A stretch of 64,000 bases of DNA from Streptomyces alboniger (GTDB lineage Bacteria > Actinomycetota > Actinomycetes > Streptomycetales > Streptomycetaceae): NCBI RefSeq assembly GCF_008704395.1, contig NZ_CP023695.1, positions 2,604,001-2,668,000 on the forward strand. Direction: 5' to 3'. A program made the translations under genes and the position numbers. Below are positions 12,814-22,361 of the stretch, one piece after another (position 1 is the first letter of the stretch; every line of letters begins with the position of its first letter). Under the pieces are notes generated by a model. It was not told the DNA's origin and did no database searches. It saw only the letters and a list, made by a program, of their open reading frames with translations.

Positions 12814-14703
12814 TCAGGCCTCGCGTGAACCCGCGTACATCTCGTCGATCAGGTGCTTGTACTGCCGTTCGACGACCGGGCGCTTCAGCTTCAGGCTGGG
12901 CGTCAGCTCGCCGTGCTCGACGTCCAGGTCGCGCGGCAGGAGGCGGAACTTCTTGATGGTCTGCCAGCGCTGGAGGCCTTCGTTGAGCTGCTTCACATAG
13001 CCCTCGACCAGCTCGACCGCGGCGGGGGCGGCGACGACCTCGGCGTAGGACTTGCCGCCCAGGCCGTTCTCCTCGGCCCAGGCCAGGATCGCGGGCTCGT
13101 CGAGGGAGATCAGCGCGGTGCAGAAGTTCTTGTCGGCGCCGTGCACCAGGATGTTGGAGACGTACGGACACACGGCCTTGAACTGGCCCTCGACCTCGGC
13201 GGGCGCGATGTACTTGCCGCCGGAGGTCTTGATGAGGTCCTTCTTGCGGTCGGTGATCCGCAGATAGCCGTCGACGGACAGCTCGCCGATGTCGCCGGTG
13301 TGGAACCACCCGTCGGACTCCAGGACCTCGGCCGTCTTCTCCGGCAGGCCGTGGTAGCCCTCCATGATGCCGGGGCCGCGCAGCAGGATCTCGCCGTCGT
13401 CGGCGATGCGCACCTCGGTGCCGGGCAGCGGCTTGCCGACGGTGCCGGTGCGGTAGGCCTCGCCGGGGTTCACGAAGGAGGCCGCGGAGGTCTCGGTGAG
13501 GCCGTAGCCCTCCAGGACGTGGATGCCGGCGCCCGCGAAGAAGTATCCGATGTCGGGCGCGAGCGCGGCCGATCCGGAGACGGCGGCGCGCAGCCGCCCG
13601 CCGAAGGCCTCGCGCAGCTTGGAGTAGACGAGCGAGTCGGCGACCTTGTGCTTGGCCCGCAGCCCGAAGGGCACCGAGGCGTTGCCGGTCCTGCGGAAGT
13701 TGTCCTGGCTGACCTTCGCGTACTCGCGAGCGACGTCGGCGGCCCACAGGAAGATCTTGTACTTGGCTCCACCGGCGGCCCTGGCCTTGGCCGCGACGCC
13801 GTTGTAGACCTTCTCGAAGATGCGGGGCACGGACGCCATGTACGTCGGCTGCACCACCGGCAGATTCTCGATGATCTTGTCCACGCGGCCGTCGACGGCG
13901 GTGACGTGCCCCAGCTCGATCTGCCCGGAGGTCAGCACCTTGCCGAAGACGTGCGCGAGCGGCAGCCACAGGTACTGCACGTCGTCGGGGCCGAGGAGGC
14001 CGGTCGCGGCGATGGCCTTCGCCATGTACGACCAGTTGTCCTGCGGCAGGCGCACGCCCTTGGGGCGGCCCGTGGTGCCGGAGGTGTAGATGATCGTGGC
14101 GAGCTGCTCCTTGGTGATCGCCGCGACCCGCTCCTTGACGGCCTCGGGGTTCTTCTCCAGGTGGGCGGCGCCCCGGGCCTCCAGCTCGGCGAGCGTGAGC
14201 ACCCAGCCCTCGGGGTCGCCCTCGCCGCCGCTCACGCCCTCGGGGTCGATCACGACGACGTGCCGCAGCTCGGGCAGCTCGGCCCGCTTCTCGCGCGCCT
14301 TGGCGAGCTGGGCCGCGTCCTCGGCGATCAGCACCCGGCTGTCGGAGTCGGCGAGGATGTACGCGGACTCCTCGGCGTTGGTCTGCGGATAGACGGTCGT
14401 GGTGGCCGCGCCCGCGCACATGATGCCGAGGTCGGACAGGATCCACTCGACCCGCGTGGAGCTGGCCAGGGCCACCCGGTCCTCGGGGCGCAGCCCCAGC
14501 CCGATGAGGCCCGCGGCGATGGCGTAGACGCGGTCGGCGGCCTGCGACCAGCTGAGCGCCTTCCAGACGTCGGGGCCCTCGCCGGACGGGGCCGGGACCG
14601 GGTAGCGGTAGGCCTCGCCGTCCGGCGTGGCCGCCACGCGCTCCAGGAAGAGATGCGCCACCGAGGGCGGACGGTTCTCGATCAAGGTCTGTGTGTCGCT
14701 CAC
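12814..14703 (-). CDS. Long-chain acyl-CoA synthetase (AMP-forming)
   Basis: The 629-residue ANL-superfamily enzyme activates fatty acids with ATP and CoA. The P-loop-like motif IIYTSGTTGRPKG is at about residue 205, LEGYGLTETSAAS follows, then GWFHTGDIGEL, and the catalytic Lys region is near DRKKDLIKTSGGKYIAP. Its length and the insert after the N-terminal domain fit FadD15-type long-chain synthetases. The GTG at 14703 is chosen because GGAGG lies 5 nt upstream, giving MSDTQTLIENRPPSVAH. The gene is monocistronic: the response regulator converges on it, and lepA lies 285 bp upstream on the same strand. Confidence 0.9.
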   Translation of the reverse strand: MSDTQTLIENRPPSVAHLFLERVAATPDGEAYRYPVPAPSGEGPDVWKALSWSQAADRVYAIAAGLIGLGLRPEDRVALASSTRVEWILSDLGIMCAGAATTTVYPQTNAEESAYILADSDSRVLIAEDAAQLAKAREKRAELPELRHVVVIDPEGVSGGEGDPEGWVLTLAELEARGAAHLEKNPEAVKERVAAITKEQLATIIYTSGTTGRPKGVRLPQDNWSYMAKAIAATGLLGPDDVQYLWLPLAHVFGKVLTSGQIELGHVTAVDGRVDKIIENLPVVQPTYMASVPRIFEKVYNGVAAKARAAGGAKYKIFLWAADVAREYAKVSQDNFRRTGNASVPFGLRAKHKVADSLVYSKLREAFGGRLRAAVSGSAALAPDIGYFFAGAGIHVLEGYGLTETSAASFVNPGEAYRTGTVGKPLPGTEVRIADDGEILLRGPGIMEGYHGLPEKTAEVLESDGWFHTGDIGELSVDGYLRITDRKKDLIKTSGGKYIAPAEVEGQFKAVCPYVSNILVHGADKNFCTALISLDEPAILAWAEENGLGGKSYAEVVAAPAAVELVEGYVKQLNEGLQRWQTIKKFRLLPRDLDVEHGELTPSLKLKRPVVERQYKHLIDEMYAGSREA

Positions 14704-14907
14704 GACATCCTCCGGGCCCACGACGGTGCGGCGATCTGGCTGGCGGCGGCTCTGCTTCTTATGTCTGCTGCTGCCCTGTCGGCCACTTGTTTAACTTGCG
14801 AGTAACCTGCGAGTGGAGATCAGAGTAGAGCGCCGACGCCCGGTGCGTAAGGGGCAGCTGCCCCTCACTTCCTCCGGACACCGAAATCCCCCGGACGCTC
14901 ACACGAA

Positions 14908-14938
14908 CGGGCCCGGCACGTCGTACGCACCGGGCCCG
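14908..14938. terminator. Hairpin between lepA and the acyl-CoA synthetase gene
   Basis: A perfect 9-bp stem (CGGGCCCGG and CCGGGCCCG) with a 13-nt loop lies 50 bp past the lepA stop on the minus strand. There is no U-tract, as is common in Streptomyces. A second short palindrome, GGGGCAGCTGCCCC, follows near 14850. Confidence 0.6.
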
Positions 14939-14987
14939 CGTGGCAGCGGCAGAACCGCGACCGGGGAGGCTACTCCTTCACGGGGAG

Positions 14988-16859
<1,872 letters not shown>

Positions 16860-16948
16860 GCAGGGTCCTGTCTCTTGAGGCGCCTGTAGCCTCGGGTCGG
16901 ATCTATACGTAGCTTCCATCGTCCCATGGGTGGGGCACTGCGCTCGGT

Positions 16949-16978
16949 TTGGGCCGGTCCGACGGTGGCTGGTACCGT
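16949..16978 (+). promoter_or_regulatory. Probable HrdB-type promoter of rpsT
   Basis: TTGGGC (16949-16954), an 18-nt spacer and TACCGT (16973-16978) precede rpsT. Transcription would begin near 16985, leaving a leader of about 90 nt. The leader contains a duplicated CTGCAGTACCT element just before the gene. Confidence 0.45.
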
Positions 16979-17076
16979 GGGCAGCTGTGTCTCGTAGCCC
17001 TCTCAAGCGTCGAGGCGCGTGTCATAACACTCATCTGCAGTACCTCTGCAGTACCTGAACCTGAAAAGGCTCTTTC

Positions 17077-17343
17077 GTGGCGAACATCAAGTCCCAGATC
17101 AAGCGGATCAAGACCAACGAGAAGGCGCGTCAGCGCAACAAGGCGGTCAAGTCTTCCCTGAAGACCGCGATCCGCAAGGCCCGCGAGGCCGTTGCCGCCG
17201 GTGACGCCCAGAAGGCCGCCGAGCTCACGCGTGAGGCCACGCGCCAGCTCGACAAGGCCGTCTCCAAGGGTGTCATCCACAAGAACCAGGCCGCCAACAA
17301 GAAGTCGGCGCTTGCGACGAAGGCCGCGACCCTCAAGGGCTGA
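17077..17343 (+). CDS. rpsT: 30S ribosomal protein S20
   Basis: The 88-residue basic protein begins [20 protein letters not shown] and ends KATLKG-like, the normal length and composition for bS20, which binds 16S rRNA early in 30S assembly. The start is GTG at 17077, with AAAGG about 8 nt upstream. It diverges from lepA and is followed by a strong hairpin terminator at 17474. Confidence 0.97.
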   Translation: MANIKSQIKRIKTNEKARQRNKAVKSSLKTAIRKAREAVAAGDAQKAAELTREATRQLDKAVSKGVIHKNQAANKKSALATKAATLKG

Positions 17344-17405
17344 AGCCTTTACCCCGGCTAGTACGCCCTGTACACCTAGTACGCCGGGGAGCTGATCAAT
17401 CCTCC

Positions 17406-17441
17406 CGCGAGGGTAATTCGAGCCCTCTACCTCGAATCGCG
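17406..17441. terminator. Hairpin after rpsT
   Basis: Nested inverted repeats CGCGA/TCGCG and TTCGAG/CTCGAA form a stem-loop 60 bp after the rpsT stop. It could be a weak terminator or a 3'-end stabiliser ahead of the stronger hairpin at 17474. Confidence 0.4.
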
Positions 17442-17473
17442 GACAGACCACGCAGTACGCCACGCTGCGACAG

Positions 17474-17497
17474 TGCCCCCGGCCCACTCCGGGGGCA
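17474..17497 (+). terminator. rpsT terminator hairpin
   Basis: TGCCCCCGG, a 6-nt loop and CCGGGGGCA form a perfect 9-bp stem 130 bp past rpsT. The 17344-17703 stretch has no gene: only this hairpin, the hairpin at 17406 and the G-rich tract at 17503. Confidence 0.75.
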
Positions 17498-17502
17498 TTG
17501 CT

Positions 17503-17575
17503 GTGTCTGGGGTCTGTGGCCTGGAGTCTGGGGCCTGGGGCGTGCGGTCTGGGGCCTGGGCCTGGGCCTGGGAGG
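17503..17575. repeat. Low-complexity CTGGGG/CCTGGG tract
   Basis: About 70 bp consists of imperfect 6-8 bp units rich in CTGGGG, with almost no A. It includes GGGCCTGGGCCTGGGCCTGG. This strand-asymmetric G-rich run is prone to slippage and is non-coding. Confidence 0.7.
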
Positions 17576-17703
17576 TTGTCTTTTCAAGCCGGCTCCCGGC
17601 AGATACCGCCGACCGCTCCCCCGGATCACGAGACCTTCGACGCCGGCGCCCACCTACGTCCTATCGGTCAGTTCGGCGCCCGAAGGGCGACATGTGTCCG
17701 GCG

Positions 17704-18471
17704 TCAGGCGCCGATGCGAGCGGCCCCTTCGCTCTCTTCCGAAACCAGGAATTCGCGTAGGTCTACGACGCCGTAGCCCTCCGCCCGCACTGCGTCAAGG
17801 ATCCGGGGCAGCGCCTGGGCATCGAGCACGATCCCGTCACCGGTGCTGCTGCCCACGTGCATCTGGATGATGGCGCCCGGCCCGAACGCATCGACGGCCC
17901 GCTCGACGACGCGTTCCACGGTCATGCCGCGCCCCGGACCGAGGTAGCCGTTGGTGTCGGTGGTGAACTCGATTGCCGCGTAGCCAAGCCTGTTGACGTC
18001 GGCGACCGACTTCGCCGTGGTGGAGCTGTAGGGAAAGCGGAAGAACGGAAGCGGCTCGGTCCCGGCCGCGGCCCTGATCGCCATGTCGGCACGCCGCACC
18101 TCCCGCTCTCGTTGCCCGGTGCTCAAGTCGTCGAAGTACGGGTGGCTGTAGGAGTGGTTGCCCAGCCCGTGCTCAGCGCCCATGGCCCGCACAGCCCTGG
18201 GATGCGCCCTGGCGAACTGGCCGGTCGGGAAGAATGTCGCCGCGAGCCGTCGGCACCGTAGCTCGGCCAGGACAGTGTCAACACCGCTCTCGTCCCACGC
18301 GGCGTTGAACGTGAGCGCCAGCACCTTGCGCGAGGTGGGCAGACGACGGATCTCACCCCCCAACAGCGAGGCGGGAGGCCGGGGCCCCACCGCTGCGGCC
18401 CCTCCTGCCGCGCCGGGCACAAGCCCCGCGGCCAACAGCCCGGCCAGAACAGCCCGTCGCGTTGAGTCCAT
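17704..18471 (-). CDS. Exported polysaccharide deacetylase (NodB fold)
   Basis: The 255-residue product starts MDSTRRAVLAGLLAAGLVPG, with a twin-Arg-like, Ala-rich signal sequence at residues 1-35. The NodB domain follows: motif 1 is LTFNAAWDESG instead of the usual TFDDG, motif 2 is NHSYSHPYFDDLS with the two metal-binding His, and motif 3 is FRFPYSS. The family removes acetyl groups from chitin, peptidoglycan or related glycans outside the membrane; the substrate is unknown here. Motif 1 alteration is seen in a Streptomyces subgroup, so activity may be retained. The gene lies in the accessory patch between rpsT and holA, which are usually close together. The start is uncertain because no clear ribosome site is visible. 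Confidence 0.8.
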   Translation of the reverse strand: MDSTRRAVLAGLLAAGLVPGAAGGAAAVGPRPPASLLGGEIRRLPTSRKVLALTFNAAWDESGVDTVLAELRCRRLAATFFPTGQFARAHPRAVRAMGAEHGLGNHSYSHPYFDDLSTGQREREVRRADMAIRAAAGTEPLPFFRFPYSSTTAKSVADVNRLGYAAIEFTTDTNGYLGPGRGMTVERVVERAVDAFGPGAIIQMHVGSSTGDGIVLDAQALPRILDAVRAEGYGVVDLREFLVSEESEGAARIGA

Positions 18472-18536
18472 CCCCAGAGTCTGCGTGCAGGTGCCCTCCC
18501 GCCACCCGCAGCCGCGCCGCGCGCCCGGGTGACCCT

Positions 18537-18782
18537 TCATAGCCCACGGGCATTGCGCCAACCCACGAGTGCGCCGCCCACGGCCGCCGTGAGGATGCAG
18601 ATCCCGTCCCGGCGAGCCGCCGCACGTGGCGAGTTGCATCCAATGCAGCGGGCCCGCTGCTGAAGTGCCGCGAAGTCCAGGCGGCCGTCGCGAAATGTGA
18701 CCAGCTCCCCGTCAAGACCCAGGTCCACGTCCATGTCCACGTCCGCGGCGACTTCGACGAACTCCGGGGAGGCGGGCAGCAC
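18537..18782 (-). pseudogene. Fragment resembling ATP-dependent DNA ligase
   Basis: A minus-strand frame of 81 codons contains LGLDGELVTFRDGRLDFAAL followed by QQRA. This resembles motif III of the adenylation domain of small actinobacterial ATP-dependent ligases (LDGELV...GRLDFAALQ). The rest of the frame does not resemble a ligase, and neither the catalytic KxDG motif nor motifs IV-V are present. It is probably a remnant left by deletion or transfer. Apart from this fragment, 18472-18841 holds no gene I can support. Confidence 0.5.
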
Positions 18783-18841
18783 AAGCGCACCACGCCGGGA
18801 CTTTCGGAGGGGCCACCTCGGCTGCCTTCTAGGCTGACGCC

Positions 18842-19360
18842 ATGGACAACGGGCTCGCCCACGAGGAAAACACCCTCATCAACTTTCGACGCTATGCCCC
18901 GGATCCCAAAGAGCACGGGTTTCGGTGGATCGATACCAAGCAGCTCCGCATCTCTGCGGAGTCCATGGACGATAGAGGGCTGCTTGCCGCACTGATTGGG
19001 CACGACCAGTTCCGGGACGACTACGCAGGTGGTGGAGTGCTGCCTGACGGGCTCCGGCACGGTCCGTACTGGCTGGGGTTGATCACCCCGGACCGGTACG
19101 AGCCCATCAGCCAGGAGAAGGCCGTGCAGATCCTGCGGGGGTGGATGGATCCGCTCCGGGACGTGTCCACCGAGCTGGAGGCAGATCTACAGCGGGAGGT
19201 CTTCGCCTGCCTGGCCGCAGCCGATGGCATCTACTACCTCAGCGAGCTCGGTGATGATGCGATTCATGACTGGGGACGCGCGCACGACTACTTCCACGAG
19301 TTCGTGCTCATCGACCGCTCGGCTGGGCGGATCACGCTCATCGTTGCCGCCGACGACTGA
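18842..19360 (+). CDS. Hypothetical protein
   Basis: The 172-residue, acidic, soluble-looking protein starts MDNGLAHEENTLINFRRYAP and ends RITLIVAADD. I do not recognise a family. It has no signal peptide, membrane segment or cysteine-rich motif. Aromatic residues are frequent (HGPYWLGLITPDRYEPI, HDYFHEFVLIDRSAGRI), suggesting a compact domain. There is no ribosome site; TAGGCT (18830-18835) ends 6 nt before the ATG, pointing to a leaderless transcript. Its base use is less extreme in third-position GC than the core genes around it, and it is flanked by a ligase remnant and IS remnants, which fits an acquired gene. Confidence 0.65.
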   Translation: MDNGLAHEENTLINFRRYAPDPKEHGFRWIDTKQLRISAESMDDRGLLAALIGHDQFRDDYAGGGVLPDGLRHGPYWLGLITPDRYEPISQEKAVQILRGWMDPLRDVSTELEADLQREVFACLAAADGIYYLSELGDDAIHDWGRAHDYFHEFVLIDRSAGRITLIVAADD

Positions 19361-19395
19361 GGCCACCATCGGGACATCCGCCGCGGTGGCCGATG

Positions 19396-19500
19396 TCAGG
19401 AGCGGAGCCACAACCGAATCGCCCTCTTGTCGAAGTGAGTCGCTGCGGCTCGGAACCCTTGAGCATGCTGATGGGCGCGGCAGCCGTCGTATCCACGCCC
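19396..19500 (-). pseudogene. IS5-family transposase C-terminal fragment
   Basis: On the minus strand AHQHAQGFRAAATHFDKRAI followed by RLWLRS and a stop joins a piece after the first catalytic motif (CRAHQHA) directly to the C-terminal tail (ATRFDKRA...LWLR). Both are recognisable from the intact part of the element at 3.7-4.4 kb. Most of the catalytic core is deleted. Confidence 0.6.
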
Positions 19501-19549
19501 ACCACACTCCTGTCGATCCGCCCCTCGACGTCTGCGTCGGCCTGGACCC

Positions 19550-19748
19550 CGGGCGGGGTGGTCTTTCTGATGACGAGTGGGCTCGACTCGACCCCCTTTT
19601 GCAGGCCTCTGCCGCATGCTGGAACGGCAACTGGCGGGGTGTCTGCAACCGGCTGCGGATGTGGGCCGTAGAGGGCGCCTGGGAGCGGGTGTTCACCGCT
19701 CTGGTGGCCCAGGCCGACGCGGTCGAGGGCCTCAACCGGACCGATTGA
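19550..19748 (+). pseudogene. IS5-family transposase N-terminal fragment, opposite orientation
   Basis: The plus-strand frame reads GGLSDDEWARLDPLL, the start of a DUF4096-type IS5 transposase, then jumps to NRLRMWAVEGAWERVFTALV, a more internal part, and stops at 19748. It is an internally deleted remnant facing the fragment at 19396-19500. The 19361-19788 interval contains nothing else recognisable. Confidence 0.6.
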
Positions 19749-19788
19749 TCCAAACGAAACCGCCTAGGCCCCCGGCCCGGCAAGGGCG

Positions 19789-20775
19789 TCAGCGGCGTCC
19801 GGACCGAGCCGCCCGCGCAACGGCGACGACCGCCTTCTCCAAGGCGTACTCGGGGTCGTCGCCCCCGCCCTTGACCCCCGCATCGGCCGCAGCGACAGCG
19901 GCAATCGCCGAGGCCACCCCATCCGGGGTCCACCCCCGCATCTGCTGACGCACCCGGTCGATCTTCCAGGGCGGCATACCCAGCTCCCGAGCGAGATCGG
20001 CCGGACGCCCACCCCGCGCGGAGGAGAGCTTGCCAATGGCGCGCACGCCCTGCGCGAGGGCACTGGTGATCATGACGGGGGCGACCCCTGTCGACAGCGA
20101 CCAGCGCAACGCTTCGAGCGCCTCGGCGGCCCGCCCCTCCACCGCCCGGTCGGCGACCGTGAAGCTGGAGGCCTCGGCCCGGCCCGTGTAGTACCGCCCG
20201 ACGACGGCCTCGTCGATCGTGCCCTCCACGTCCGCCACCAGCTGCGACACCGCGGAGGCCAGCTCACGCAGATCGCTGCCGATCGAGTCGACCAGGGCCT
20301 GGCACGCCTCGGGGGTCGCCGAACGCCCCAGCACCCGGAACTCGCTCCGCACGAACGCGAGCCGGTCCGCGGGCTTGGTCATCTTGGGACAGGCGACCTC
20401 GCGCGCGCCCGCTTTGCGCGCGGCGTCGAGCAGGCCCTTGCCCTTGGCGCCGCCCGCGTGCAGCAGGACGAGGGTGATCTCCTCGACGGGCGCCCCGAGA
20501 TACCCCTTCACGTCCTTGACCGTGTCGGCGGGCAGATCCTGCGCGTTCCGCACGATGACGACCTTGCGCTCGGCGAAGAGCGAGGGGCTGGTCAGCTCGG
20601 CGAGCGTGCCGGGCTGCAACTGGTCGGGGGTGAGGTCGCGCACGTCCGTGTCCGCGTCGGAGGCACGGGCGGCCGCCACCACCTCCTGGACGGCACGGTC
20701 GAGGAGCAGGTCCTCCTGCCCCACGGCGAGCGTGAGGGGAGCGAGCGGATCGTCGTGAGCTGTCTTCCTGGCCAT
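19789..20775 (-). CDS. holA: DNA polymerase III delta subunit
   Basis: The 328-residue protein starts MARKTAHDDPLAPLTLAVGQ and has HolA features: an N-terminal AAA+-like region with GQEDLLLDRAVQEVV, then the conserved LFAERKVVIVRNAQ and AGGAKGKGLLDAARKAGARE segments and a helical C-terminal collar domain. It opens the beta clamp within the clamp loader. ATG at 20775 is chosen; a GTG at 20793 is in frame but less like homologues. IS debris lies just downstream and a small conserved gene diverges upstream. Confidence 0.9.
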   Translation of the reverse strand: MARKTAHDDPLAPLTLAVGQEDLLLDRAVQEVVAAARASDADTDVRDLTPDQLQPGTLAELTSPSLFAERKVVIVRNAQDLPADTVKDVKGYLGAPVEEITLVLLHAGGAKGKGLLDAARKAGAREVACPKMTKPADRLAFVRSEFRVLGRSATPEACQALVDSIGSDLRELASAVSQLVADVEGTIDEAVVGRYYTGRAEASSFTVADRAVEGRAAEALEALRWSLSTGVAPVMITSALAQGVRAIGKLSSARGGRPADLARELGMPPWKIDRVRQQMRGWTPDGVASAIAAVAAADAGVKGGGDDPEYALEKAVVAVARAARSGRR

Positions 20776-20885
20776 CGCGGTCAAGCATCCCACGCGCCAC
20801 TGACAGCCGATCCCGGACGCCGGTCCCGGACGCCGTTTCCGGACGCCGCTCCCGGGAGCCGTTTCCGGTATCGGAGAATGGACCG

Positions 20886-21131
20886 GTGAACGACGTACGA
20901 CATGTCCTGGTGCTGCCCGACCGCGATGCCGCGGAGGAAGTCGCCGAAGAACTCCCCGACCGTTTCGGCATCGCCGAGGAGCCCCAGCTCGTCCGGGACG
21001 CGTTGGCTGGTGAGGACGACGCCGAGGACGCCCAGTGGCTGGTCGTGGTCGAGGACCCCGAGTCCCGCCTGGACCCCGCCGCGCTCGACGAACTGGCCGC
21101 CGAGCACGAGGGCTGGCTGGAGGCCCCCTAG
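20886..21131 (+). CDS. Small acidic conserved hypothetical protein
   Basis: The 81-residue protein begins MNDVRHVLVLPDRDAAEEVA and ends EHEGWLEAP, with many Asp/Glu and no membrane segment. Its repeated beta-alpha pattern (HVLVLPD, WLVVVEDPE) suggests a small ferredoxin-like fold; this is inference. It starts at GTG 20886 with GGAG upstream and ends 14 bp from the convergent YceI gene. I believe such a gene is conserved next to holA in Streptomyces, but the function is unknown. Confidence 0.75.
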   Translation: MNDVRHVLVLPDRDAAEEVAEELPDRFGIAEEPQLVRDALAGEDDAEDAQWLVVVEDPESRLDPAALDELAAEHEGWLEAP

Positions 21132-21144
21132 GCCCGAGGAGTCC

Positions 21145-22032
21145 CTAGGCCTTGGGGATGACCTGGATGTCGAGGTCGATCGTGATGCTGTGCCCGACAG
21201 CGGCGATACCGCGCGCCAGCATCGTCTGCCAGGTGATCGTGAAGTCGTCGCGGTGCAGTTCGGTGGTGGCGCGGCAGGCCACGCGGGTCTCGCCCTCCAG
21301 CCCCTGACCGACCCCGAGATACTCGGTGTCCAAAGTGACCGTGCGCGTCACGCCGTGCAGCGTCAGACCGCCGGATATGGCCCAACGGCTGCCGCCCTTG
21401 TGCACGAAACGGTCGCTGTAGAACTCCATCGTCGGGAACCGCCCCACGTCGAGGAAGTCACCGGAGCGCAGATGGTCGTCGCGCATCTGCACCCCCGTGT
21501 CGATGGAGGCCGCGTCGATGACGACGTGCATCGCGGAGTCCTCCATGCGCTCCCCCATCCGGATGGCGCCCGCGAAGCTGTTGAACCGGCCGTGGATCCG
21601 GGCGAGACCGATGTGTCTGGCGGTGAAGCCGACGGAGGAGTGCAGGGGGTCGACCTCCCAGTCGCCGGGCTCGGGAAGCGCCGGGGGCTGGGCGACCTGG
21701 AGCGTCACATCGCCGAGCGAGGCATGAGCCTCCTCGCCGACCGTGGCACTCGCCCGGTACGGAGTGAACCCTTCCGCCGAGACCATGAGCCGGTAGTCCC
21801 CCGCCGGAACGGTGGTGACGAACGACCCGTAGGGATCCGTCCCGCCACCGACCACCTTGCGGCCCATCGCGTCACTGACGGCGAATTCCGCGTTCCGCAC
21901 GGGCTCGTTGACGGGGTCGAGCACCCGGCAGCTGAGCACCCCCGCGTTCGGCGGAACCGTGAACGCCGACATGGGTCCCGTCCGTCCCACCCGATTCGTA
22001 CGGTTTCCCAGCCAACGGCCGATCACGCGCGA
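21145..22032 (-). CDS. YceI family protein with N-terminal carboxypeptidase-regulatory-like domain
   Basis: The product has about 295 residues. Residues about 25-120 form a transthyretin/CarboxypepD_reg-like beta domain (GVLSCRVLDPVNEPVRNAEF, PAGDYRLMVSAEGFTPYRAS). Residues about 125-295 form the YceI lipocalin-like barrel (WEVDPLHSSVGFTARHIGLA, GDFLDVGRFPTMEF, LTLHGVTRTV). YceI proteins bind polyprenyl-type lipids. There is no signal peptide, so a cytoplasmic lipid-binding role is likely. The start is uncertain: GTG at 22032 follows AAGGA by 10 nt, while ATG at 21972 gives MSAFTVPPNAGVL. A direct-repeat/palindrome region lies upstream at 22078-22112. Confidence 0.8.
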   Translation of the reverse strand, partial: SRVIGRWLGNRTNRVGRTGPMSAFTVPPNAGVLSCRVLDPVNEPVRNAEFAVSDAMGRKVVGGGTDPYGSFVTTVPAGDYRLMVSAEGFTPYRASATVGEEAHASLGDVTLQVAQPPALPEPGDWEVDPLHSSVGFTARHIGLARIHGRFNSFAGAIRMGERMEDSAMHVVIDAASIDTGVQMRDDHLRSGDFLDVGRFPTMEFYSDRFVHKGGSRWAISGGLTLHGVTRTVTLDTEYLGVGQGLEGETRVACRATTELHRDDFTITWQTMLARGIAAVGHSITIDLDIQVIPKA

Positions 22033-22077
22033 CACACCCCCGCGTTCCTTGACAACACCTGCAAACTGCAACGAAGA

Positions 22078-22112
22078 GGCATTCGATCACCGTTGCGGCA
22101 TTCGATGCAACA
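22078..22112. promoter_or_regulatory. Possible operator upstream of the YceI gene
   Basis: GGCATTCGAT occurs twice (22078-22087 and 22097-22106, 19 bp apart). The second copy is framed by the inverted repeat GTTGC-N10-GCAAC (22093-22112). This arrangement 45-80 bp before the start could bind a dimeric regulator. No regulator gene is adjacent. Confidence 0.35.
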
Positions 22113-22240
22113 CGGCCGTACATCGCGGGAATGCTGGCGATGCGCTGGAAGTGTCGCGAGTAGCCCGAATTGATCGCCCCTCCTTTCTCGTTTTGCCAGG
22201 TCAAGCGGTGTTCCCGGCGGTAGCGGCGCGAGGCGCCACA

Positions 22241-22350
22241 GCTCGGATCGGCCCGGGGTGTCATGGCCCGGGGTGTCATGGCCCGGGGTGTCATGGCCCG
22301 GGGTGTCATGGCCCGGGGTGTCATCGCTCGGGGTGTCATCGCTCGGATCG
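22241..22350. repeat. Six-copy 15-bp tandem repeat in the yceI-comEC gap
   Basis: The unit GCCCGGGGTGTCATG occurs five times without interruption (22251-22325; the last copy ends in C), then once as GCTCGGGGTGTCATC (22326-22340). GCTCGGATCG flanks both sides (22241-22250, 22341-22350). The unit is 15 bp, so it stays in frame but encodes nothing credible. It lies just past the comEC stop codon. Apart from this repeat and the operator region, 22033-22361 has no gene. Confidence 0.9.
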
Positions 22351-22361
22351 GCTCGCCTCGG

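Noticed and set aside
12853..14805. 650-codon plus-strand frame opposite the acyl-CoA synthetase
   Set aside because: Shadow frame of Val/Leu/Gly/Arg composition without motifs.
17503..17575. G-quadruplex regulatory element
   Set aside because: The tract is G-rich but the pattern is irregular and not near a start codon; kept only as a low-complexity repeat.
20781..21107. 108-codon minus-strand frame opposite the small acidic gene
   Set aside because: Overlaps almost fully with the plus-strand gene, which has a ribosome site and a conserved-looking acidic protein; the minus frame lacks both.
22241..22350. Possible CRISPR array
   Set aside because: Units are directly adjacent 15-mers with no spacers and no cas genes are near.
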